Assembly (NCBI GenBank): GCA_964418745.1
Contig: CAYQMX010000033.1
Coordinates: forward strand, 1-64,000
Length of the DNA stretch: 64,000 nt
DNA from: Scleromatobacter sp964418745
Lineage (GTDB): Bacteria; Pseudomonadota; Gammaproteobacteria; Burkholderiales; Burkholderiaceae_C
Reading direction: 5' to 3'
The position numbers and the translations under genes are program-made. The first letter of the stretch is position 1; the number at the start of each line of letters is the position of its first letter. The notes under the pieces are model-generated. The model saw only the letters and a list, made by a program, of their open reading frames with translations. It was not told where the DNA came from and did no database searches. This document shows, in pieces, positions 35,533 to 43,195 of this stretch.

Positions 35533-36927
35533 TCAATGCTCGGTGGGGGCGCGCAGCGTCGAATTGACGTCGCGCAGCCAGGCTTCGTCGAGGCGACCGG
35601 CGGCGGCGGCGAGCCGAAGCCGATCCATCGACAGGTCGATGCGCGCCTGCAGCAGCGCGAGTTCGGCGCTGGCGGCGTCGTTCTCGGCGTTGAGCAGTTC
35701 CAGCGTCGTGCGGTCGCCGACCTGGTGTCCCAGGCGCGTGCTGTCCAGGCGCGAGCGGGTCGACTGCAGCGCCTGCGTCAACGCCGTGATTCGCCCTGCC
35801 CCGACCGTCAGTCCGAGCCAGGCCGAGCGCGCCTGCTGGGCGACCTGCTGGCGCGCGCGGTCGGCCTGGGCCTGGGCCTTCTCGATGCCGTGCAAGGCCT
35901 CCTGGGCGCGCGCGCCGCGCATGCCGCCCGTGTACAGCGGAATCGACACCTGCACGCCGATCATGCGGTTGCCGGAGCTGTTGGTCGCATTGCCATAGTC
36001 GCCACTGCCGCTCAGGCGCTCGCGGCCCAGTTGCGCGACCAGGTCCACGCTGGGCGACAGCACGCCCCTGGACTTGGCCGCTTCCTGGCGAGCGACCTCG
36101 ACGGCCGCGAGCTGCAGGCGAAGGTGCGGGCTGCGCGCCTGCGCATCCCGCAGCCAGTCCGCCATCGGCGCCAACGGCGCCGGCGGGTCGACGGCGGCGG
36201 GAACCATCAGCGCCAGTCCTGCGGACGGCAACCCGGTCGCGTCCGCGAAGGCTTCCTGCTTCAGCCGCAGGTCGGTCTCCAGCGCGAGCACCTGGGCCGC
36301 GATGGCCTCAGAACGGGCGGTGGCCTCGTGCGTGTCGGTGATGGGGACGTCGCCCAGCCTGAAGCGATCCTGCGTCTCGACCCGCGCCTTGGCCACGGCC
36401 TGCTGCTGCTGGCGCAGGACACGCAGGGCTTCCTGGGCCGAGACCACGTCGAGATAGCGCTGCGCCGTGTCCAGGATCAGTGCCTGCTGCGCGGCCTCCC
36501 ACTCGAGGTCGGCGACGTCGGCCGACAGCTCGAGCTGGCGACCCTGGGCGTCGCGCTCGCGGTCGTACAGCGGCAGGCTGGCGCTCAGCCCGACGCGGCC
36601 GAGCGTCCCCCGGTTGACCGAGGTGTCGAAGCCGACGCCCGACGACGTGCCCAGGCCGGGCGCCGAGAACTGCGCGCCGGCGGCATGGGTGTCGCTGCCC
36701 GCGACGCCCGCGGTGCCGGAGAGCATCACGGTGGGGCGCCACAGCGCGTGCGCCTGGTCGCGTCGGCTCGCGCCAGCTTCCCAGGCGGCGCGTGCGGCGG
36801 CGAAGTCCAGGTCGTGTCGCTGGGCAGCGCGCCATGCGTCGACCAGGTCGGTCGCGCCTGCTGGCTGCCACACGGCCGCGACCAGGACGAAGGCGAGCCA
36901 GGGGCGGGGCCTGCGGAGACGGCGCAT
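35533..36927 (-). CDS. TolC-type outer-membrane efflux channel
   Basis: 464 residues with a signal peptide (to PAGATD, about residue 26). Two repeats of coiled-coil helices with alanine-rich heptads (AAQQALILDTAQRYLDVVSAQ; QQVAQQARSAWLGL) identify the outer-membrane factor family. It provides the exit duct for the RND pump coded just upstream; it follows the DUF2892 gene by 10 bases. Confidence 0.9.
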   Translation of the reverse strand: MRRLRRPRPWLAFVLVAAVWQPAGATDLVDAWRAAQRHDLDFAAARAAWEAGASRRDQAHALWRPTVMLSGTAGVAGSDTHAAGAQFSAPGLGTSSGVGFDTSVNRGTLGRVGLSASLPLYDRERDAQGRQLELSADVADLEWEAAQQALILDTAQRYLDVVSAQEALRVLRQQQQAVAKARVETQDRFRLGDVPITDTHEATARSEAIAAQVLALETDLRLKQEAFADATGLPSAGLALMVPAAVDPPAPLAPMADWLRDAQARSPHLRLQLAAVEVARQEAAKSRGVLSPSVDLVAQLGRERLSGSGDYGNATNSSGNRMIGVQVSIPLYTGGMRGARAQEALHGIEKAQAQADRARQQVAQQARSAWLGLTVGAGRITALTQALQSTRSRLDSTRLGHQVGDRTTLELLNAENDAASAELALLQARIDLSMDRLRLAAAAGRLDEAWLRDVNSTLRAPTEH

Positions 36928-36937
36928 GGGTCTGTCC

Positions 36938-37147
36938 TCAGACGCCCGGGCGGGCGCCCAGCTTGCGCATGATCGATTCCATCAGGCACCACTTGGTGAT
37001 CCCGCTCTGCAGCAGGTTGACACCGACGAACGCGGTGAACGCCAGCCACCAGGGGCTGACGAAGATCGGACTGCCGGGAATGCCCAAGGCCAGGGACAGC
37101 AGGATGAAGGACCCCGCGACGATGCGCACGAGTTGCCAGGAAGTCAT
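36938..37147 (-). CDS. DUF2892 inner-membrane protein
   Basis: 69 residues with two membrane helices (IVAGSFILLSLALGI; WWLAFTAFVGVNLLQSGI) and the motif KWCLMESIMRKLG. DUF2892 is the membrane part of YgaP-type rhodanese proteins and is also found free beside sulfur-handling genes. The cysteine in the KWCLME motif corresponds to the CPME cysteine in relatives. Its ATG overlaps the stop of the RND gene (ATGA). Confidence 0.85.
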   Translation of the reverse strand: MTSWQLVRIVAGSFILLSLALGIPGSPIFVSPWWLAFTAFVGVNLLQSGITKWCLMESIMRKLGARPGV

Positions 37148-40100
37148 GAGGAAGCTCCTTGAGGAATGACGAGGGGTGCGGCCTCGGCCGCGTCGGGCGC
37201 ACCGGTGATCGCACCAAGGCGATTGCGGTAGGCCACGAAATAGAGGATCGGAATCACGACCAGCGTGAGCACGGTCGAGACCAGGATGCCGAAGATCAGC
37301 GAGATGGCCAGGCCGTTGAAGATCGGGTCGTCGAGGATGAAGAAGGCGCCGAACATGGCCGCCAGGCCGGTCAGCAGGATCGGTTGCGCGCGGGTGATCG
37401 CCGAGTGCACGATCGCCTGCTTGAAGTCCACGCCATCGCGCACCTGCAGGTTGATGAAGTCCACCAGCAGGATGGAGTTGCGCACGATGATCCCGGCCAG
37501 CGCGATCATCCCGATCATGCTGGTGGCGGTGTATTGCGCGCCCAGCAGCGCGTGGCCCGGCATCACGCCGATGATGGTCAGCGGGATCGGGGCCATGATG
37601 ATCAACGGCGTCAGGTAAGAGCCGAACTGGGCGACGACCAGCAGGTAGATCAGGATCAGGCCCACCGCATAGGCGGCGCCCATGTCGCGGAAGGTCTCGT
37701 AGGTGATCTGCCACTCGCCGTCCCACTTGAGCGCGTAGTCGCGGTAGGCGTCGTCGGGCTGGTGGATGAAGTACTCGGCCACCGCGCCGCCGCCCGGCGT
37801 CACGATCCTGGCCAGGTCGCCGCGCATCGAGAAGACGCCGTACAGGGGGCTGTCGACCTTGCCGGCCATGTCGGCCACGACGTAGTTCACCGGCAGCAGG
37901 TCCTTGTGATACGCGGGCTGCTCGCGAACCGTGTCGGTCACCGTCACGAGTTCACGGATCGGCACGAGCCGACCTGCCGCGCTGCGCACGGCCAGTTGCA
38001 GCAGTTCGTCGAGGTCGCCCTGTCGATCGCCGGCCAACTGCAGCGTGGCGGCCGCGGGATACTTGCTCTGGTCGTGCAGATAGGCGGTCGCCTCGCCGGC
38101 CAGGCCCGTGCGCAGGGTCGTGACGATCGCCTGCTGCGGCACGCCCAGCATCGCGGCCTTCTGGCGGTCGACGACGAGCATCTTCTTCGGGGCGGAGGAA
38201 ATGCTGCTGTCATCGACATCGACCAGGCCGGGTGTCTTCTCGAACAGCGCGCGAACCGCCTTGGCAACCTGCTGCCGACCCGGGGCCTCGGGCCCGTAGA
38301 TCTCTGCCACGATCGGCGACAGCACCGGCGGGCCGGGCGGCACCTCCACGACCTTGACGTTGGCTCCGAAACGCAGGCCGATCTTCTGCAACGCCGGTCG
38401 AACGCGCATCGCGATGGCGTGGCTTTGCGCCGAGCGCTCGTGCTTGTCGACCAGGTTGACCTGCAGGTCGCCGACGTTGCCGCCGGCACGCAGGTAGTAC
38501 TGGCGCACGAGGCCGTTGAAGTTGATCGGCGCCGCCGTGCCGGCATAGGCCTGGTAGTCGGTGACCTCGGGCTGGGTCACGAGGTAGGCCCCGAGGTCGC
38601 GCAACGCCGCGGCCGTCTGCTCCACCGGCGTTCCCGCGGGCATGTCGACGATGACCTGGAACTCCGACTTGTTGTCGAAGGGCAGCATCTTCAGGAGAAC
38701 CAGACCGGTAGCCGGCAGCGCCACCGACATCGCGATCAGCGCGGCGATGCCCAGGCCCAGGAATCCGCGGTTGCGTGCACCGCGACGGTCATCGAGCAGC
38801 GGACGGAACACGCGCTCGAAGAGCGGGCCGAGCCTGGCGGCCAAGCCGTGCGGCGGGGGCACGTGGCCTTGCTCCGTGGCGTTGCCGGCCGGCAGCGCCT
38901 TCATCCACAGCCGGGCCAGCCACGGCGTGACCATGAACGCGATGGCCAGCGACAGCAGCATGCCCATGCTGGCGTTGATCGGGATCGGGCTCATGTACGG
39001 GCCCATCAGGCCGGACACGAAGGCCATCGGCAACAACGCGGCGATGACGGTCAGGGTGGCCAGGATCGTCGGCCCACCAACTTCATCGACGGCGCCGGGG
39101 ATGATCGCCGTGAGCGTCCTGCCCGGAAACAGCTGCTGGTGGCGGTGGATGTTCTCGACCACCACGATCGCATCGTCGACCAGGATGCCGATCGAGAAGA
39201 TCAGTGCGAACAGCGACACCCGGTTCAGGGTGAAGCCCCAGGCCCAGGAGGCGAACAGCGTCACCGTCAACGTCAGGATGACGGCCGTGCCGACGATGGC
39301 GGCCTCGCGCCGGCCCAGTGCGATGAACACCAGGGCGACGACGGAGGCCGTGGCAAACAGCAGCTTCTCGATCAGCTTCTTCGCTTTGTCGTTGGCCGTG
39401 GCCCCATAGTTGCGCGTCTCGGCCACCTGCACGTCGGCCGGGATCACGGTGTTGCGCAGCGACTCGACGCGCCGCATGACGGCGTTGGCGACATCGATCG
39501 CGTTCTCGCCGGGCTTCTTGGTGATGGACAGGGTGACGGCCGGGTGGTCCGCCGCCGGTGCGTCGCCCTTCGCCGCGGTGCCGTACCAGACATAGCGGCT
39601 GGACGGCGGCGGGCCGTCGCGCACCGTGGCGACGTCACGCAGGAACACCGGCTTGCCCGCATGCACGCCCACCACGAGCTCGGCGACGTCGCCCGCCTGC
39701 TCCAGGAACGGGCCCGATTCCACCGCGACCGCCCGGTTGCCCGCGATCAACTCGCCCACCGGCAGGCCGAGGTTGGCGGACTGCAATGCGATGCGCAGAT
39801 CCGGGACGGTCACGCCTGCCCCGGCCATCCGCGCGGGATCGATTTCGACCATCACGGCCCGACCCGGCCCACCCAGCGCGGTCACTTCGCGCGTGCCCGG
39901 TACTCGCTTGAGGTCGGACTCCAGGCTGTGCGCCACGCGCTCGAGGTCGTACGGCCCGGTCGCGGCGTTCTTGCTGTAGAGCGTCAGCGTGACGATCGGC
40001 ACGTCGTCGATACCCTTGGGCTTGATGATCGGATCGAGTACGCCCAGGCCCTTGGGGAGCCAGTCCGCGTTCGAATTGACCGTGTCGTACAGGCGCACCA

Positions 40101-40449
40101 GGGCCTCGGTGCGTGCGACGCCCACCTTGAACTGCACGGTGATCACCGCGAGGCCGGGCTGCGACACCGACATCACATGCTCGACGCCAGCGATCTGGGC
40201 GAGCACCTGTTCAGCCGGTCCGGCGACCATCTGCTCGACGTCCCGGACGGCAGCGCCCGGAAACGGGATCAGCACGTTGGCCATCGTCACGTTGATCTGC
40301 GGCTCCTCTTCCCGCGGCGTGACCATCACGGCGAAGAGGCCCAGCAGCAACGCGACGAGTGCCAGCAGTGGCGTGATGCGGGCGCTCTGGAAGAATCCGG
40401 CGATGCGGCCCGACGGGCCCAAGGACGTGCTTCGATTCTGGTTTGTCAC
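37144..40449 (-). CDS. RND-superfamily efflux permease
   Basis: 1101 residues with the AcrB-like layout: twelve membrane helices and two large periplasmic loops. SIGILVDDAIVVVENIHRH is the transmembrane-4 proton-relay motif in its drug/hydrophobe form (DD), not the heavy-metal form. It starts with GTG and is followed by DUF2892 with a 4-base overlap. With the adaptor before it and the TolC-type channel after it, it forms a full tripartite exporter. The substrate is unknown; the SQR in the same operon suggests a sulfur compound, which is inference. Confidence 0.93.
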   Translation of the reverse strand: MTNQNRSTSLGPSGRIAGFFQSARITPLLALVALLLGLFAVMVTPREEEPQINVTMANVLIPFPGAAVRDVEQMVAGPAEQVLAQIAGVEHVMSVSQPGLAVITVQFKVGVARTEALVRLYDTVNSNADWLPKGLGVLDPIIKPKGIDDVPIVTLTLYSKNAATGPYDLERVAHSLESDLKRVPGTREVTALGGPGRAVMVEIDPARMAGAGVTVPDLRIALQSANLGLPVGELIAGNRAVAVESGPFLEQAGDVAELVVGVHAGKPVFLRDVATVRDGPPPSSRYVWYGTAAKGDAPAADHPAVTLSITKKPGENAIDVANAVMRRVESLRNTVIPADVQVAETRNYGATANDKAKKLIEKLLFATASVVALVFIALGRREAAIVGTAVILTLTVTLFASWAWGFTLNRVSLFALIFSIGILVDDAIVVVENIHRHQQLFPGRTLTAIIPGAVDEVGGPTILATLTVIAALLPMAFVSGLMGPYMSPIPINASMGMLLSLAIAFMVTPWLARLWMKALPAGNATEQGHVPPPHGLAARLGPLFERVFRPLLDDRRGARNRGFLGLGIAALIAMSVALPATGLVLLKMLPFDNKSEFQVIVDMPAGTPVEQTAAALRDLGAYLVTQPEVTDYQAYAGTAAPINFNGLVRQYYLRAGGNVGDLQVNLVDKHERSAQSHAIAMRVRPALQKIGLRFGANVKVVEVPPGPPVLSPIVAEIYGPEAPGRQQVAKAVRALFEKTPGLVDVDDSSISSAPKKMLVVDRQKAAMLGVPQQAIVTTLRTGLAGEATAYLHDQSKYPAAATLQLAGDRQGDLDELLQLAVRSAAGRLVPIRELVTVTDTVREQPAYHKDLLPVNYVVADMAGKVDSPLYGVFSMRGDLARIVTPGGGAVAEYFIHQPDDAYRDYALKWDGEWQITYETFRDMGAAYAVGLILIYLLVVAQFGSYLTPLIIMAPIPLTIIGVMPGHALLGAQYTATSMIGMIALAGIIVRNSILLVDFINLQVRDGVDFKQAIVHSAITRAQPILLTGLAAMFGAFFILDDPIFNGLAISLIFGILVSTVLTLVVIPILYFVAYRNRLGAITGAPDAAEAAPLVIPQGASS

Positions 40450-40457
40450 GACGAACC

Positions 40458-41513
40458 TCAGCGCACGCGGGCCGCTGCCTGCGGATCGCTGGCCACCCGT
40501 TCACCCGCCATCAGACCCGACAGGATCTCGACCCGGTCTCCCACGATCCGGCCGAGCCGCACCTGGCGCAAGACCGGGTGGCCGTCGGGGTTGACCACGT
40601 AGACCCCGGTCATCTCGGCGCGCCGCACGATCGCCTGCAGCGGCACGACGATGTTGCTGGCCGTCGCCCCGACGCCGGTGCCGGCCATCGGCAGCCAGAC
40701 GCGCGCGAACATGCCGGGCGCCATCCCTGAGTGGCCGGCGGGCAGGTCCAGACGAAGCACCACGGTGTGCGTCGCGGCATCGATGGTCGGCAGCAACTCG
40801 ACATGGGTGGGGGTCACCCACTGCGCTGGTGCTGGCATCCCGGGCAGCTCCACACGAGGACGTTGGCTGGGCACGATCTGCATCGCGACGGTCTGTGGAA
40901 CGGACACGGAAACGCGCAGTGCCGCCGGGTCGTACAGCGTGAGCAGGGGCCGACCGGGCATGGCCATGTCGCCCAGGGTCACGGGTACCGACGCGACGAC
41001 ACCCCCATACGGAGCGCGGATCACATAGAAGCCGCTTTCGGTGCGCACGGCACCGGCCTGCGCCCCCTGGGCCGCGAGCTGGGCCCGCGTGGCCTTGAAT
41101 TCGGACTCGGCGCGCTCCATCGCCGCCTGGCTGATGTAGTTCTTCTGGAACAGCTGCTGCTGGCGCTCGTACTGCTTGGTCGCGACTTCGAGCGATGCCC
41201 GGGCGGCCAGCACCTGCGCATCGCTGGCCGCGGCGTTCTGGTCGGCGGCGCGCGCGTCGATGCGCAACAGCAGTTGCCCGCTCTTGACGGTGTCACCCGC
41301 CTTGACGTCCAGCTGGACGACAGCGCCCGAGACCTGGGCGGCGACGATGGTCTGCCGCACGGGCTCGACGACACCGTCGAACCCGGCCGTGGCGCCGGCG
41401 CTGCCGGCCTGCGCCGGAACAGCAGTCAACGAGCCCGCGACGGCAACGCCCGGCCAGGCCTGCAGCAGCGCCGCAACCAGGGCGACAACGGGGATCGAGA
41501 AGATCTTGTTCAT
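40458..41513 (-). CDS. RND efflux periplasmic adaptor (membrane fusion protein)
   Basis: 351 residues. Signal peptide MNKIFSIPVVALVAALLQAW; the lipoyl half-motifs are GVVEPVRQTIVAAQVSGAV and APYGGVVASVPVTLGDM, separated by a coiled coil (VATKQYERQQQLFQKNYIS); a beta-barrel domain follows. The ATG at 41513 is preferred over one at 41594 because a signal peptide follows directly. First gene of the operon adaptor - RND - DUF2892 - TolC - SQR, divergent from the ArsR gene. Confidence 0.92.
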   Translation of the reverse strand: MNKIFSIPVVALVAALLQAWPGVAVAGSLTAVPAQAGSAGATAGFDGVVEPVRQTIVAAQVSGAVVQLDVKAGDTVKSGQLLLRIDARAADQNAAASDAQVLAARASLEVATKQYERQQQLFQKNYISQAAMERAESEFKATRAQLAAQGAQAGAVRTESGFYVIRAPYGGVVASVPVTLGDMAMPGRPLLTLYDPAALRVSVSVPQTVAMQIVPSQRPRVELPGMPAPAQWVTPTHVELLPTIDAATHTVVLRLDLPAGHSGMAPGMFARVWLPMAGTGVGATASNIVVPLQAIVRRAEMTGVYVVNPDGHPVLRQVRLGRIVGDRVEILSGLMAGERVASDPQAAARVR

Positions 41514-41595
41514 GCACATTCTTTGTTGACAGGGCGCAAGGCGCTGGAGGACCTCCGGCCCGGCGCTCGGGAATTTCATGTAGTATTTGCGCACA

Positions 41596-41609
41596 TGACT
41601 AAATAGTCA
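41596..41609. promoter_or_regulatory. palindrome 1 in the ArsR/efflux divergent region
   Basis: TGACTA - AA - TAGTCA, a perfect 6-base inverted repeat midway between the adaptor and ArsR start codons. Size and place fit an operator for the ArsR-family repressor acting on both directions. Confidence 0.6.
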
Positions 41610-41621
41610 AGTAGCTCATTG

Positions 41622-41637
41622 CACAATGTCGATTGTG
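41622..41637. promoter_or_regulatory. palindrome 2 in the ArsR/efflux divergent region
   Basis: CACAAT - GTCG - ATTGTG, a second perfect 6-base inverted repeat 18 bases before the ArsR gene start. Its sequence differs from palindrome 1, so it may be bound by another protein or form a hairpin in the ArsR leader. Confidence 0.5.
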
Positions 41638-41654
41638 AAAGGGAGTCCTGAGGC

Positions 41655-42056
41655 ATGATTGCGAATGATCAACAACAGGTGCGACCAGGCATGGAAGGAC
41701 TGTCGAACGAAGCCCTGCTGCAGGTGGCGGGCTATTTCCAGGCGTTGTCGGAGCCGACACGCCTGCAGATCCTCAACCTGCTGCGAGAGCATGAGCGCAA
41801 CGTCGGCGAGCTTGCCCATCTGTGCGGATTCAGCTCGGCCAACATCTCGCGCCACCTGGCGCTGCTGACCCAGCACGGCCTGGTGACGCGGGAGTCGCGC
41901 GGCAACAGCGCCTACTACGCGATCGCCGACGAGTCGGTCTACCAGTTGTGCGACCTGGTCTGCGGCAGCATCGCGCGCCAGATCGAGCGCACCGCGCCCA
42001 AGCGCGCCGCATTCGCCGTGCCAGTGCCGGCGCCTCGGCGCGGTCGCGCGCGCTAG
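41655..42056 (+). CDS. ArsR-family repressor with candidate thiol switch
   Basis: 133 residues. The winged helix includes YFQALSEPTRLQILNLLREHERNVGELAHLCGF and the recognition helix SANISRHLALLTQHG. It lacks the CxC arsenic site. Cys57 lies next to the recognition helix, and Cys99 and Cys103 (QLCDLVC) lie in the last helix. Pairs of such cysteines sense persulfides in SqrR/BigR-type ArsR proteins, though their positions there are not identical. Divergent from the RND/SQR operon with palindromes between; OsmC follows 29 bases downstream. Confidence 0.88.
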   Translation: MIANDQQQVRPGMEGLSNEALLQVAGYFQALSEPTRLQILNLLREHERNVGELAHLCGFSSANISRHLALLTQHGLVTRESRGNSAYYAIADESVYQLCDLVCGSIARQIERTAPKRAAFAVPVPAPRRGRAR

Positions 42057-42085
42057 CCCGCCACCGAATTCCACAAGGACACCCC

Positions 42086-42532
42086 ATGGCCGACCAGACC
42101 ATCACCGTCACCCTTGCACAGCAGCACGACTACCAGTTCGGCGTCGTGTTCTCCGGCGGCGCGCCCGATCTCGTGGCCGACGAGCCTGCCCCGCTCGGCG
42201 GGGGCAGCGGCCCGTCGCCCGTGCAACTGCTGGCCGCCGCGGTGGGCAACTGCCTGTCCGATTCGTTGCTGTTCGCGCTGCGCAAGTACAAGCAGAGCCC
42301 GGAACCGCTGTCCTGCACGATCGAGGCGCGAGTCGGCCGCAACGATCAGGGTCGCACGCGCGTGCTGGCAATCGAGGCGAGCCTGCGCCTGGGCGTGCCC
42401 GCCGCCAGCCTGCAGCACCTCGATCGGGTGCTGGAGCAGTTCGAGGAGTTCTGCACCGTGACCCAGAGCGTGCGTGTCGGTATCCCGGTCACTGTCCATG
42501 TCAGGGATGCCGACGGTGCCGTCCTGAAGTGA
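42086..42532 (+). CDS. OsmC-family thiol peroxidase-like protein
   Basis: 148 residues. The OsmC fold shows in GPSPVQLLAAAVGNCLSDSL and FEEFCTVTQSVR, which supply the two conserved cysteines of this peroxidase family; GGGSGPSPVQ is typical. Members reduce organic hydroperoxides and some respond to persulfide. Start ATG at 42086. It follows the ArsR gene and is probably co-transcribed with it. Confidence 0.87.
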   Translation: MADQTITVTLAQQHDYQFGVVFSGGAPDLVADEPAPLGGGSGPSPVQLLAAAVGNCLSDSLLFALRKYKQSPEPLSCTIEARVGRNDQGRTRVLAIEASLRLGVPAASLQHLDRVLEQFEEFCTVTQSVRVGIPVTVHVRDADGAVLK

Positions 42533-42587
42533 CCTTCGTCGCGCGTCTAACCAGGGCGACCTTGCCCATCCAGAGGTCAAGAATTCG

Positions 42588-43082
42588 ATGAAAGCATTTC
42601 AGGACTACTACGCCGAGAACGTCTCGCACTGCTACGGTTGCGGCGCCCTGAACACCCACGGCCATCAGATCAAGACCTTCTGGGACGGCGACGAGACCGT
42701 CACCCGATTCACGCCCAAGCCCTGGCACACAGCCGTGCCGGGCTACGCCTACGGTGGACTGATCGCCTCCTTGATCGATTGCCACAGCACGGGCACCGCC
42801 GCGGCGGCGATGTATCGATCCGAGGCGCGTGAGATGGACACGCTGCCGCCGTTTCGCTTCGTCACGGGCTCCCTGCAGGTGAGCTACCTCAAGCCGACGC
42901 CCATCGACGGCGAGCTTGTGATCCGCGGCACCGTCAAGGAAATCAAGGGGCGCAAGGTGATCGTCGAAACCGCGGTGCTGGTCGACGGGATTGCCACCGC
43001 GCGAGGAACGGTGGTTGCCGTCCAGATGCCGGAGGACTTCGGACTGGACAAGCCCCAGGTCGCTGACGAGCCCACAACCTGA
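42588..43082 (+). CDS. PaaI-family hotdog thioesterase
   Basis: A 164-residue single hotdog domain. The N-terminal CYGCGALNTHGHQIK has a CxxC before the fold; YGGLIASLIDCHSTGTAA is the helix with the catalytic acidic residue, and VSYLKPTPIDGELVIRGTV forms the sheet. It hydrolyses an acyl-CoA thioester of unknown chain. It lies third after ArsR and OsmC, 55 bases downstream. Confidence 0.85.
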   Translation: MKAFQDYYAENVSHCYGCGALNTHGHQIKTFWDGDETVTRFTPKPWHTAVPGYAYGGLIASLIDCHSTGTAAAAMYRSEAREMDTLPPFRFVTGSLQVSYLKPTPIDGELVIRGTVKEIKGRKVIVETAVLVDGIATARGTVVAVQMPEDFGLDKPQVADEPTT

Positions 43083-43195
43083 GCAGGTCCCTCGCCGGTC
43101 CCGGACATGCGCCCCGGACTGTCCCGCCCGGCGCGGTCGCCATGAGTTGTCGTGAATCCATACATGGGACACCTCGAAATCGATCGATGAATCGC

